Positions 1 through 11,249 of a stretch of DNA of 12,360 bases are shown piece by piece. The notes under the pieces are model-generated. The model saw only the letters and a list, made by a program, of their open reading frames with translations. It searched no databases and was not told where the DNA came from. The DNA is from DATKDF01 sp035512795 (GTDB lineage Bacteria; Acidobacteriota; Vicinamibacteria; Vicinamibacterales; SCN-69-37), in the NCBI GenBank assembly GCA_035512795.1, contig DATKDF010000164.1, positions 1 to 12,360 of the forward strand, given 5' to 3'. Position numbers and translations under genes: made by a program. Position 1 is the stretch's first letter. The number at the start of each line of letters is the position of its first letter.

Positions 1-1128
1 ACCCTGAGCGGCTGGGTCATCGAGGAGATCATCTCGACCGGCGCGCGACTCGAGGTCGCGCCCGAAGACCCGACAGGAACGCCGCTCGAGTTCGAGATTC
101 TCGACGTCCGGCTGCGCGACTTCTCGCTCGAGGCGCCGGCGGCCTTCGAGGCGCGCCTCATCAATCCGAAGCCGCACGGCGAGATCCGGACCTCCGGCAT
201 CTTCGGTCCGTGGAACGGACGGCACCCGCGCCTGACGCCGCTTGCCGGCGACTACACGCTCTCCGACGCCGACATGTCGGTCTTCGGCGGCCTCGGCGGC
301 ACGCTCAGCTCGACGGGCCAGTTCCGCGGTGTGCTCGAGGCAATCGCCGTCTCGGGCCGCACGACGATGGCCGACTTCCAGGTCGACACCGGCCGCCATC
401 CTCTGCCGCTCGAGGCGACGTTCGAGGCCCGCGTGGACGGCACCAACGGCAACACGTACCTCGACCGCGTCTCGGCCACGCTGGCCGGTTCGGCGCTCGA
501 GGCAACCGGCGAGGTGGCCGGCACGGCCGGCAGTGACGGGAAGACGGTTCGTCTGGACACCTCCGCCACCGAGGCGCGGCTCGAAGACTTCATCCGCCTC
601 GTCGTCAGCCAGGACGACCCGCCGATGGCCGGCCTTGTCGCGTTCGACGCGCGCCTCGAGCTGCCGCCCGGCGAGCAGCCCGTCGTCGATCGCCTGCGGC
701 TGGACGGCCAGTTCACCATCCGCCGGGGACGCTTCGCGAGCGACGCGGTTCAGGACAAGGTCGACGAGCTCAGTCGCCGGGGCCAGGGCGAGCCCCGGAA
801 CGAGGAGATCGACAACGTGCTGTCGAACTTCAGCGGCCACTTCCGGCTGCGCGGCGGCCGCCTCGCGCTGCCCGACCTGCGGTTTGCCGTGCGCGGCGCG
901 ACGGTCGAACTCGGCGGCAGCTACGGCCTTCGCGGTGAGCTGCTCGACTTCGAAGGCCGCCTGTTGCTCGACGCGAAGCTCTCGCAGGCGACGACGGGAT
1001 TCAAGTCGGTGCTCCTGAGGGTCATCGACCCGTTCTTCCGCAAGCACGGCGCCGGCGCGGTGCTGCCGATCCGGATCGGCGGCACGGTGACCGATCCGGA
1101 TTTCGGCCTGAAGATGTTCGGCCGGTAG
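1..1128 (+). CDS. AsmA-like protein, C-terminal part (5' end outside window)
   Basis: The reading frame is open from the first base and ends at TAG 1126-1128, giving 375 visible residues. Its ATG at 274 is internal, because coding-like sequence continues upstream without a stop. The last ~130 residues carry the typical AsmA-like C-terminal pattern: a short helical stretch (about residues 245-275), then beta-rich repeats of the form GxxLALPDLRF, then LDFEGRLLLDAKLSQ, TTGFKS, a DPFF motif and PIRIGGTVTDPDFGL close to the end. Proteins of this family are large, anchored at the inner membrane by an N-terminal segment (not visible here), and span or line the periplasm. Several are implicated in phospholipid transport to the outer membrane, so a Gram-negative envelope role is the natural inference. 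The family call is firm; the specific substrate is unknown. The gene converges on the amidohydrolase with only 5 bp between stop codons. Confidence 0.85.
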   Translation, partial: TLSGWVIEEIISTGARLEVAPEDPTGTPLEFEILDVRLRDFSLEAPAAFEARLINPKPHGEIRTSGIFGPWNGRHPRLTPLAGDYTLSDADMSVFGGLGGTLSSTGQFRGVLEAIAVSGRTTMADFQVDTGRHPLPLEATFEARVDGTNGNTYLDRVSATLAGSALEATGEVAGTAGSDGKTVRLDTSATEARLEDFIRLVVSQDDPPMAGLVAFDARLELPPGEQPVVDRLRLDGQFTIRRGRFASDAVQDKVDELSRRGQGEPRNEEIDNVLSNFSGHFRLRGGRLALPDLRFAVRGATVELGGSYGLRGELLDFEGRLLLDAKLSQATTGFKSVLLRVIDPFFRKHGAGAVLPIRIGGTVTDPDFGLKMFGR

Positions 1129-1141
1129 CGGGCCTACCGGC
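1121..1141. terminator. perfect 8-bp inverted repeat holding both convergent stop codons
   Basis: GCCGGTAG (1121-1128) is followed by a 5-base loop CGGGC and the exact complement CTACCGGC (1134-1141). The TAG of the AsmA-like gene (1126-1128) and the TAG of the amidohydrolase (1136-1134 on the - strand) sit symmetrically in the two arms. The hairpin would form in transcripts from either side, so it is a candidate bidirectional terminator. No T-run follows on either strand, so it is not a canonical Rho-independent terminator. The structure is certain; the function is inferred. Confidence 0.5.
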
Positions 1142-2873
1142 GTTCCATGAACACGACCTTGCCGGCGAGGATCGTCATCTCGCAGCGCAGATGCTGCAGC
1201 TCGTCGGCCGGCATCGTGTAGGGATTCTGCGCCCAGAGGGCGATGTCGGCGTCCTTGCCGACCTCGAGTGACCCGATGCGATCCTCGAGAAACAGCTGGC
1301 GCGCCGCCCAGATCGTGTAGGACCGGAGCGCCGCGCGGATGTCGATGGCCTCGGCCGTCCCGAACGCCTGCTCGCCGTAGGTGCCACGCAGCGGCCGGCG
1401 CACGACCGACGACCAGAGCCCGTAGCGCGGGGCGTAGGGCGTCACGCTGTAATCCGAACCGCCGGCCCAGACCACGCCCTTCTTCACGTAGGTCTGAAAC
1501 GGCATGAGCCGGGCCGAGCGCGCCGGGCCGAAATTGCCCGCGTACGTGTCGCCAATCCACCACATGAACGGCGCCTGCGCCTCCGGATAGCCGGCGTCGT
1601 AGGTCTGCTGCAGCATCGCCATCACGTCGATGGCGTGATCGGTCGGAATGTTGGCGTGGATGATCGCGTGGCGCAGCCCCCGGGTCGGCCTGGCCTCGAG
1701 CACGTCGGCGTAGGTGTCGACGACGAAGTCGATGGCGCGGTCTCCGACCGCATGCGTCCCGATGTGGATGCCCGCCTCGTGCAGGCGCCTCACCTGCTCG
1801 CGATAGACAGCCGGCTCGGTGGTCGGATAGCCGACGTTGCCGGCGTCGACGTCAGTCGACTCGATGTTCCAGTCGCGGTGCATCCAGCCGGTACGCGCCC
1901 CGCCGCTGCCGTCCATGTAGAGCTTCACGCCGGCCGAGATGAGCCGGCCGTCACCCTCGGTGGCCGGCCGGCGCCGATAGCGCGCCATCTGCTGCATCGT
2001 GCCGTCGACCGACTCGACCGTGCGCCCGCCGCGCCAGAGCGCCACGACGCGTACGTTGAGCGTGCCGTCCTGGAGCATCTGACGGTACGCGTCGAAGCGC
2101 GCAGCGCTCACGCCGGGGTCCTTCACGGCGGTCAGACCCTCGCGATTGAAGTTGGCGAACGTCGCGGCCAGGCCGGCGGCCGGATCCGCGCGGCGCCCGC
2201 CGCCGCTGCCGCGGCCGCCCATGGCACGGGTGACGAGCCCCGTGGCCGATTCCTTCATGAGCCCGGTCGGCTGGCCGTTCGGATCCCGCTCGATCGTGCC
2301 GGCTGGCGGATCCGGCGTCTCGCGCGTGATGCCAGCCAGCTCGAGCGCCAGCGTGTTGCCGACGCCGTAGTGGCCCGTCGTGTGCGTCAGCCACACGGGG
2401 TGGTTCGGCGACACGGGGTCGAGATCCGAGGCGCGGAGAAACCGCGCCTCGGCGAGCTTGCCCTCGTCCCATCCCCGCCCCCGCACCCACTCGCCGGCCG
2501 GCCGTTCGGCGACGGCGGCCGCCAGTCGCTGTTGCAGATTAGCAAGGGTCCGGATGTCGGGATCGCCGAGATCGAGCTGATCCGACGGCGGCGACACGTG
2601 CAGGTGCGTGTCGATCAGTCCAGGCGTGGCCGTGCGGCCCTCGAGGTCGACGACGCCGGTGTTCGGCCCGGCCAGCCGGCTGATGTCGCCGGTCGTGCCG
2701 ACGGCGACGATTTTCCCGCCGCGGATGGCCAGCGCCTCGGCCACCGTGTCGCGGGCATCGACCGTGAGAATGGTGCCGTTGACGAGGAGCAGATCAGGCG
2801 CCTGGGTCTGGCTCGTGACAGGCCAGACCAGCGCGACGAGGACGACGGCGACGGCAGGCAGCGTGACACGCAT
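1134..2873 (-). CDS. exported amidohydrolase, YtcJ-like (amidohydrolase family 3)
   Basis: The product has 579 residues, close to the usual length of the YtcJ-like branch of metal-dependent amidohydrolases. Residues 1-~25 form a hydrophobic signal sequence, so the enzyme is probably periplasmic. After a small beta-sandwich segment comes the metal motif DTHLH (H90, H92). The barrel continues with the family stretch VKLYMDGSGGART (residues 316-328), GTHAVGDRAID (H374), RHAIIHAN (H402, H406) and GGSDYSV (D474, the catalytic/metal Asp position). It closes with GSLEVGKDADIALW, where the chain returns to the sandwich. A Gly/Arg-rich stretch at residues 219-228 looks like a loop insertion. Family members hydrolyse amide bonds, for example N-substituted formamides, but the substrate here cannot be read from sequence. 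The ATG at 2873 is preferred because it starts a signal peptide; no good ribosome binding site precedes it. The gene follows the efflux operon by 76 bp on the same strand. Confidence 0.9.
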   Translation of the reverse strand: MRVTLPAVAVVLVALVWPVTSQTQAPDLLLVNGTILTVDARDTVAEALAIRGGKIVAVGTTGDISRLAGPNTGVVDLEGRTATPGLIDTHLHVSPPSDQLDLGDPDIRTLANLQQRLAAAVAERPAGEWVRGRGWDEGKLAEARFLRASDLDPVSPNHPVWLTHTTGHYGVGNTLALELAGITRETPDPPAGTIERDPNGQPTGLMKESATGLVTRAMGGRGSGGGRRADPAAGLAATFANFNREGLTAVKDPGVSAARFDAYRQMLQDGTLNVRVVALWRGGRTVESVDGTMQQMARYRRRPATEGDGRLISAGVKLYMDGSGGARTGWMHRDWNIESTDVDAGNVGYPTTEPAVYREQVRRLHEAGIHIGTHAVGDRAIDFVVDTYADVLEARPTRGLRHAIIHANIPTDHAIDVMAMLQQTYDAGYPEAQAPFMWWIGDTYAGNFGPARSARLMPFQTYVKKGVVWAGGSDYSVTPYAPRYGLWSSVVRRPLRGTYGEQAFGTAEAIDIRAALRSYTIWAARQLFLEDRIGSLEVGKDADIALWAQNPYTMPADELQHLRCEMTILAGKVVFMERR

Positions 2874-2882
2874 GCAGCCGTC

Positions 2883-2911
2883 ACTCTACAGGACTTGCCC
2901 TTTCACATGAA
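2883..2911 (-). promoter_or_regulatory. possible promoter of the amidohydrolase
   Basis: Reading the - strand, TTCATG is followed after 17 bases by TAGAGT (2888-2883), a 4/6 match to TATAAT. It ends 9 bases before the ATG at 2873. The -35 match is weak (3/6). There is no Shine-Dalgarno sequence between the box and the ATG, so transcription from here would give a nearly leaderless mRNA. Readthrough from the efflux operon, which ends at 2950, is the alternative way of expressing the gene. Confidence 0.25.
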
Positions 2912-2949
2912 GGACATCGTGGCAGATCGCTGAGGCGGCGGGCCAATCG

Positions 2950-4201
2950 TCAGCGCGGGAACCGCCCGAGTGCGACGAGCAACTGGAGCCGGGCGCGCTG
3001 GAGCGCGTTCTCGGTGATGGTCACGACCGTCTCCCGGTCGCGCGCCGAGCGCTGGGCGTCGATGAGCTCGATGTTCGTCGTGGCGCCCACCTCGAAGACG
3101 GTCGTCGTGATCGTCAGCACTTCTTCGGCCTCGCGCGCCGACTGCCGCGAGTGTTCCAACGTCCGTTCGAAGCTCGCGACGGCCGCCTGCGCGATGCGGA
3201 TGTCGGCCCGAGCCTGGTTCTCCAGTTCGGTGAGCGCGATGCGCTGTGTGTCGAGCGTCAGTTGCCGGCCGCGCGCCACGGCGCGCTGCAGTCCCCCCTG
3301 GAAGATGGGCTGCGTCACGGTGATCGAGAGCCGCCAGGTGCCGGATGGCTGGAACAGGCCCGCCGGGGTGAGGTACTGCGGATCGAACGCCAGCGTGCCC
3401 TCCGGTGCGACGTCTTTCCAGCTGTCGCGGACCACCCGCTCGGCCGCACGGATGATCGCGCCTTGCGTCACCAGATCGGGCCGGGCGGCCATCCAGGCCG
3501 ACTCGTCGACGACGCCCGGCACATCGAGCGCAGCCGTACCGGCCGCATCGACCGGTCCGTCCTCGACGAGCAGCACGCCGAGGGCCTCCTGCGCCTGCCG
3601 GAGCGCCAGGCGCGCCGACTCGGCGCGCGCCTCGGCAGCCGAGACCTCCTGTGCGGCGCGCAGCATGTTCAGCCGGCTGCCGACGCCACCCTCGAGCCGG
3701 CGGCGGGCGTAGTCAAGATGCGCACTGCCCGTCTCGAGCGCGCGCTCGTCGACCTCGACCTGACGCCGGGCGGCCACGACCCCCAGAAACGCCTCGGCCG
3801 CCGCCCGCGCGATCTGCTGCCGCACCTCGGCCGTCGACGCGCTGGCGATGGCGACCTGGTCGCGCGCCTGTGCCACGCGCGCCCAGCGCGCGGGCGCCAG
3901 CACGGGCAGGCTCGCCCGGGCGCTGAACGTCGACTGGTTCCGGGGCGCGATGGTCGCATCGTCGAACGCGACGCGTTCGTTGATCGTCGCGTTCACGAAG
4001 GTGGCGTCGATGGACGGCCGGGTCAGCGCGCGGGCCTGGTCGATCACGGCTTCGGCCTGCAGGATGGCCTTGGCGGCGCGGGCCACCGTCGGGTGGCGCT
4101 CGATGGCCCGCGCCACGGCCTCGTCGAACGTCACGGCCACTGGCGTCTGCGCCGACGCGGGTGAGGCCAGCAGGCACGCCCCGATCGCGAGCATCACGAG
4201 C

Positions 4202-4209
<8 letters not shown>
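2950..4209 (-). CDS. TolC-family outer-membrane efflux channel
   Basis: This 419-residue protein begins with a Sec signal peptide (charged MRR, hydrophobic core, likely cleavage after ASPASA at residue 20). The mature part carries the two long alpha-helical repeats of the outer membrane efflux protein family. The first starts at VTFDEAVARAIERHP, the second ends with the signature-like VGATTNIELIDAQRS near residue 375, and a further long helix leads to the C-terminus. There is no lipobox Cys, so it is not of the acylated OprM type. It would form the trimeric channel that accepts substrates from the RND pump. The ATG overlaps the end of the pump gene by 8 bases and has GGGAGG (4220-4215) five bases upstream, so translation is probably coupled. 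It is the last gene of the three-gene efflux operon; 76 bp separate it from the amidohydrolase. The family and partner assignments are firm; the substrate is unknown. Confidence 0.92.
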
Positions 4210-7335
<3,126 letters not shown>

Positions 7336-7339
<4 letters not shown>

Positions 7340-8514
7340 GCCCCGCCTCCCGGTGCGCTGCCGCGGCCGCCGTCAGACGGCGGCCCCGCCGGCAGGCCCT
7401 GCACCGGCGCGCCGTCGCCAATCTTCTGCGTGCCAGCCACGATCAGTCGATCGCCTTCGGCCAGACCCGAGAGGGCGATGTACGCATTGCCGACCACCGG
7501 TCCCAGCACGACCGGCCGCTGGCGCGCGACCAGGCCGCCGCCTTCACCCGCTTCGGCGACAAAGACGAAGTACTGCCCGTTGATCCGCGACACCGCCGTC
7601 ACCGGCACGCGCAGCCCGGGCTCGGCGCCCCAGACCATGCGTGCTTTCACGTACTGGTCGGTCCGGAAGGTCCCGTTGCCCTGGCTGATCGGCGCCTTGA
7701 CGAGCACGGTCTGGGTCGCATCGTCCACCGAGGGCGACACGAACCCCACGCGCGTCGTCTGCAGCACGGTGCCCATCGGGTCGACGAGGCGTACCGTGAG
7801 CCCGGTCCGCAGCCGCGGCGCGTCCTGCACCGGCACGCTGACGTACAGCTCGAGGCTCGAATTGTCCTCGATCATCGTCAGCATGGTCGTCCGGGTCACC
7901 CGATCGCCGACGCGAACCGGCACGTCACCGACGATGCCGGCGGTCGGCGCCACCACGCGATAGTAGGCCAGCTCGGCGCGCTGCTGGCGGATCTGTTCCT
8001 CGACGGCCTGCAGCTGCGCTTCGGCGGCCTTCTGCTGCGCGAGCGCCTGTTCGAGTTCCTGCAGGCTCACGGCGCCGACACCATGGAGCGTCTTTGCCCG
8101 CTCGGCCTGCTGGCGCGCAAACGCCGCATCGGCCTCGCGCGCGGCCTTGAGCGACTCGAGACTGGCCACGGCCGCCTGCTGCGACTGGGCGTCGATCTCG
8201 AAGAGCAGGTCGCCCGGCGACACCCGGCGGCCGGAGGCGACCGCGATGCGGGTGATGAACCCCTCGGCCTGCGGCTGAATCGTGGTGGACTGCCGCGACT
8301 TGATGGTCGCGACGAAGTCCGTGGTGCGCTCGATCGGCTCGAGCACGAGCGGCACGATCTGGACCGGCATGGGCGGCAATGCGCCGCCGGGAGGACCGCC
8401 GGCCCCGGGCGCCCCCCGGGGCGCGCCCCCGCACGCCGCGGCCGCAGCGGCCATCGCGACGAGCGCCAGGAACGCGCGGGCATGAACAGGTCGGAACAGG
8501 AAAGCAGGCATCAT
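7336..8514 (-). CDS. RND periplasmic adaptor (membrane fusion) lipoprotein
   Basis: From the ATG at 8514 the product has 392 residues. It starts with a lipoprotein-like signal: hydrophobic stretch, then AAAC with Cys28, then a Gly/Pro-rich linker (residues 29-50) coded by very GC-rich DNA. A split lipoyl/biotinyl-like domain follows (TIQPQAEGFITRIAV with GRRVSPGDLLFEID around 78-108, closed by VVAPTAGIVGDVPVRVGDRV at 187-206). Between its halves lies a coiled-coil hairpin (about 112-183, Ala/Gln/Glu-rich). Beta-barrel and membrane-proximal domains come after. It bridges the pump to the TolC-like channel. The frame extends to an ATG at 8604, but that adds 30 residues unlike a signal sequence and would bury the lipobox. 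GGTGGT seven bases upstream of 8514 is a passable ribosome binding site. The lipobox has Ala rather than Leu at -3, so acylation is likely but not certain. Confidence 0.93.
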
Positions 8515-8614
8515 GATGCGAACCACCGTTGCAGGAGCCAGGTTGTGGTGGGGCGTGGGGTGAGGCGCCGCCGCGGACGTTCGGGCTCGACCCGACCCGT
8601 CCAACCAATCAAAT

Positions 8615-8644
8615 ACGATACAAGACCACGGCCGGTTCTGTCAT
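8615..8644 (-). promoter_or_regulatory. candidate promoter of the efflux operon
   Basis: On the - strand ATGACA (8644-8639, 5/6 match to TTGACA) is followed after 18 bases by TATCGT (8620-8615, 4/6 match to TATAAT). The boxes lie in a conspicuously AT-richer patch of an otherwise very GC-rich stretch, about 100 bases upstream of the adaptor ATG. The -35 box overlaps the stop codon of the DUF3052 gene. No clear operator palindrome is visible. The remaining intergenic sequence (8515-8614) shows no gene. Confidence 0.3.
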
Positions 8645-9063
8645 CGTTCCGCGTGGGCAGGCGATGTCCGGCGGCGGGCGAACTTCAGCCCGGACCAGGT
8701 CGAATCAATCGCGCAGACTTTGTAGTCCACCAACCCGTGCGCGAGGCCCGCCGCCCTTACGCGCGCCCCGGTCACGTCGGTCGGCACACCCGACGCCCGC
8801 TTGGGCCAGGCGATCCAGAGCCCCTGGCCCATCTGACGGGCGACGGCCGCGATCCGCCGGTCGAGGTCACGGCCCCGGCCGACGAACCAGATCGCCAGCG
8901 CCGGCGAGCCGGCCAGACGCGTCACGAGGCGAACCTCGGCCGGCAGGTCGCCGAGCGTCCGGGCAAATCCGGGCGGCGCCCCGAGAAGCGCCACCGTGGT
9001 GCCCGGCTTGATGCCGAGTTTCCTGACGAGGGGTGTGCCCGAATAGCCGGCAAGCGGTGCCAT
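8641..9063 (-). CDS. DUF3052 family protein, function unknown
   Basis: This small protein of 140 residues matches the DUF3052 pattern along its whole length. It has an N-terminal GYSGTPLVRKLGIKPG (residues 6-21), a VALLGAPPGF turn (24-33), a central segment with an LAIWFV strand, the conserved LWIAWPKRASGVPTDVT (82-98), and the C-terminal GLVDYKVCAIDSTWSGLKF (110-128). No signal peptide or membrane segment is seen, so it is probably cytoplasmic. The family has no established biochemical role that I can name. The ATG at 9063 puts the conserved motif right at the start, as usual in the family; no ribosome binding site precedes it. It lies divergent from the amidase gene across 48 bp and upstream of the efflux operon on the same strand. 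A functional tie to either is not shown. Confidence 0.88.
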   Translation of the reverse strand: MAPLAGYSGTPLVRKLGIKPGTTVALLGAPPGFARTLGDLPAEVRLVTRLAGSPALAIWFVGRGRDLDRRIAAVARQMGQGLWIAWPKRASGVPTDVTGARVRAAGLAHGLVDYKVCAIDSTWSGLKFARRRTSPAHAER

Positions 9064-9077
9064 CGAACCGTGCGGGG

Positions 9078-9105
9078 ATTGTAGAGCGAATCGCCGGCAT
9101 AGAAT
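9078..9105. promoter_or_regulatory. divergent -10-like boxes between DUF3052 and amidase genes
   Basis: The 48-bp intergenic region (9064-9111) holds TACAAT on the - strand (9083-9078, 5/6 match to TATAAT), 14 bases before the DUF3052 ATG. It also holds TAGAAT on the + strand (9100-9105), 6 bases before the TTG start of the amidase. TTGTAG at 9079-9084 could act as a poor -35 for the + strand box, with a short 15-base spacer. Neither gene has a Shine-Dalgarno sequence. The spacing suggests very short or absent 5' leaders. Confidence 0.4.
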
Positions 9106-9111
9106 GAACTG

Positions 9112-10623
9112 TTGCTGCGAAGCCGCCTTCGTCCGCTCGTGCTGGCGCTCATCGTGTCGGCCGGCGTCGCGGCCGGGCTGGTCGCCCGTCCGGCGACGCA
9201 GGGACCGGCCCCGTACACGGTCTTCACGAGTGAGGGCCGAGGGTCGCTGCCCGTCCGCCTGTCAGGGACGACCGAGCTCGTGGCACTCGAGCGGGTGGCC
9301 GAGCTGTTCGGGCTGACGGTCACCGAGGACCCGCTCGTCGAGGGCCTCACGATCGTCGCGCGCGACCAGCGCATCACGCTGATTCCCAATCAGTCGTTCG
9401 TCTCGGTGGGCGGACGCATCGACTCGCTCTCGGCGCCGGTCCTGCGCGACCGCACCGGGTATTTCGTGCCGCTCGACTTCCTGCCGCGAGCCGTGGGCCG
9501 GGCGCTCGGCCAGCGGGTCGAGGTCCGCCGCGACAGCCGGCTCATCATCGTCGGCACGGTCCGCGTACCGCAGATCACCGTGCGCTTCGAACGCATCGGC
9601 ACCCGTGGCCGCCTCGACATCGGCATCGAACCAGGCACGCCGCACCAGGTGACGCGCGAGGACAACCGCCTGCTGCTGCAGTTCGACGCAGCCGCCCTCG
9701 ATCTCGCCCGCCTGCCGGCGACCGACCCCGACTTTGTCGCCGGCGCCCGTGTCGACGAGACGGTTCTCACGATCGAGCTCGGCCCGTCGGTCGCCAGTTT
9801 CCGGGCCGACAGCTCGCCCGACGAGTCGCGACTGATGGTGGAGCTGCTGCCGCCGACACCCACGACGCCGACGCCTCCGGCAGCCACCACACCAGCCACC
9901 CCGCCACCGGTCGTCGACCTGTCGACCCCGGGCGTGCTGCGCACGGTCGTGATCGACCCGGGCCATGGCGGCAACGACGCCGGCGCGCGGGGGCCGGGCG
10001 GGACGCTCGAGAAGACCGTGACGCTTCAAATAGCCACCCGACTCCGGACGGCCATCGAGAGCCGGCTCGGCCTGCGCGTGCTGCTCACCCGCGAGGGCGA
10101 CATCGACGTGCCCATCGATCGCCGGTCGGCCCTGGCCAACAACAACAAGGCCGATCTGTTCATCAGCCTGCACGCCAACGCAGCCGCGACGCCAGCGGCC
10201 TCGGGCGCCCAGGCCTGGACGCTCAGCCTCGAGGCCTACCGCGATCGCGCTGGCTCGGCCAGTGGCCCCGGTGTGCCGCTCAGCGTGATCGGCGGCGGTA
10301 CGCGCGTGATCGAGGCCGTGCCGTGGGACCTGGCGCAGTTGCCGTTTGCGGATCGATCCACGGCGCTCGGCGCCGTGCTGATGCGGAACCTGCGTGTGCG
10401 CGAGGTGCCGCTCTTCCGGAGCGGCACCGGCACGCTGCCCCTGCGCGGCCTGGTCGGGGGCAACATGCCGGCCATCCTGCTCGAGATGGGGTTTCTGTCG
10501 AGTCCGAGCGACGAGCGCGCGCTCACGACCGCCGGGCGGACCGACGCGATCATCGACGCGATCGTGGACACGATCACCGAGATGCGACGCCGGCCCGCGG
10601 GTCCGGGTGAGGGCCGGCCGTGA
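9112..10623 (+). CDS. N-acetylmuramoyl-L-alanine amidase, AmiC-like, exported
   Basis: The 503-residue protein starts with a signal sequence (RSRLRPLVLALIVSAG and on to about residue 28). Residues ~45-148 look like a copper-amine-oxidase-N-like stalk domain, and ~153-246 like an AMIN-type beta domain for wall or envelope targeting. A Pro/Thr-rich linker follows (247-270). The C-terminal Amidase_3 domain has all zinc and catalytic residues: H285 in DPGHGG, E300 in LEKTVTL, H354 in SLHAN and E458 in LLEMGF. It would cleave the amide bond between MurNAc and the stem peptide in periplasmic peptidoglycan. An in-frame TAG at 9100-9102 limits the start; TTG at 9112 is the only nearby codon that keeps the signal peptide (CTG at 9109 is less likely). 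The end overlaps the GerMN gene by 4 bases, so the two are probably cotranslated. Confidence 0.93.
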   Translation: MLRSRLRPLVLALIVSAGVAAGLVARPATQGPAPYTVFTSEGRGSLPVRLSGTTELVALERVAELFGLTVTEDPLVEGLTIVARDQRITLIPNQSFVSVGGRIDSLSAPVLRDRTGYFVPLDFLPRAVGRALGQRVEVRRDSRLIIVGTVRVPQITVRFERIGTRGRLDIGIEPGTPHQVTREDNRLLLQFDAAALDLARLPATDPDFVAGARVDETVLTIELGPSVASFRADSSPDESRLMVELLPPTPTTPTPPAATTPATPPPVVDLSTPGVLRTVVIDPGHGGNDAGARGPGGTLEKTVTLQIATRLRTAIESRLGLRVLLTREGDIDVPIDRRSALANNNKADLFISLHANAAATPAASGAQAWTLSLEAYRDRAGSASGPGVPLSVIGGGTRVIEAVPWDLAQLPFADRSTALGAVLMRNLRVREVPLFRSGTGTLPLRGLVGGNMPAILLEMGFLSSPSDERALTTAGRTDAIIDAIVDTITEMRRRPAGPGEGRP

Positions 10624-11243
10624 CGCTCCGCGGTTCGGTGCGCCTGCGCATGCAGTCGAGCCGCGGGCTGGCCGTGACCCTCCTGGCCGGCGCGGCGGTC
10701 GTGCTCCTCGGCGTGGTCCTGCTCGTGCTCAAGCTACCGGCGCTCCTGTCGGGGCCGACGCCGAGGGAGGCGACCGACACGGCGGCCGGCGCCGGTCCGG
10801 TCGAGGAAGCCCGCCGGATCACGGCCACGCTCTACTACGTGGGCGAGAACGGCGTGGAGCTCGTGCCGGTGACGCGCGACGTGCCGTACGGCGCGACGCC
10901 GGCCGCCCAGGCACGGCGGATCGCCGAGGCGCAGGTGCAGCCGCCCCCGGACGGGCTGCTGCCCGTCGTGCCCGACGGCACCTCGGTGCGCGCCGTCTAC
11001 CTCTCGGCCCGCGGCGAAGCCTACGTCGACCTCAGCCGGGAGGTCGTGACCGGCCATGCCGGTGGCTCGGTCAACGAAGCGCTGACGGTCTACGCCATCG
11101 TCAACGCGATGATCGTCAATCTGCCGGATGTGTCGGCCGTGCAGATCCTCGTCGACGGCCAGGAGATCGACTCGCTGGCCGGGCATCTCGACCTGCGCCA
11201 TCCGCTCCGGCGCTCCTCGGACTGGGTCCGGAAAGGACAGTAA
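10620..11243 (+). CDS. GerMN-domain membrane-anchored protein
   Basis: A protein of 207 residues with a basic N-terminus, one strong membrane segment (about residues 17-39) and no Cys, so it is a bitopic anchor and not a lipoprotein. After a flexible stretch comes a GerMN (sporulation/germination GerM-like) domain from about residue 67 to 193. It begins RITATLYYVGENG, then LVPVTRDVPYG, then VYLSARGEAYVDLSRE, then NEALTVYAIVNAMIVNLP and VQILVDGQEIDSLAGHLDL. Such domains occur in envelope proteins that associate with cell-wall machinery. The GTG start at 10620 overlaps the amidase stop as GTGA and has GAGGG (10609-10613) six bases upstream. The ATG at 10650 lacks such a site. rph follows 6 bases after the stop, so amidase, GerMN protein and rph look like one operon. 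Its job beside the amidase is inferred from context only. Confidence 0.88.
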   Translation: MTLRGSVRLRMQSSRGLAVTLLAGAAVVLLGVVLLVLKLPALLSGPTPREATDTAAGAGPVEEARRITATLYYVGENGVELVPVTRDVPYGATPAAQARRIAEAQVQPPPDGLLPVVPDGTSVRAVYLSARGEAYVDLSREVVTGHAGGSVNEALTVYAIVNAMIVNLPDVSAVQILVDGQEIDSLAGHLDLRHPLRRSSDWVRKGQ

Positions 11244-11249
11244 CCGCCC

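Noticed and set aside
242..1018. 258-codon overlapping frame inside the AsmA-like gene
   Set aside because: The product is a low-complexity Arg/Ser/Ala string, while frame 1 gives the conserved AsmA-like C-terminus; it is an out-of-frame shadow.
2899..2914. small inverted repeat (CCTTTCA / TGAAGG) between the channel and amidohydrolase genes, considered as a terminator
   Set aside because: The arms pair only with a bulge, the loop would be 2 bases, and no T-run follows. It is too weak to call.
1635..2933. 432-codon open frame on the + strand opposite the amidohydrolase
   Set aside because: Same shadow effect over a conserved gene. The predicted protein is Arg/Gly/Asp-rich with no family features.
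8515..8604. N-terminal extension of the adaptor protein to the ATG at 8604
   Set aside because: It would put 30 polar, His/Pro-rich residues before a lipoprotein signal sequence. The ATG at 8514 gives a normal signal and has a passable ribosome binding site.
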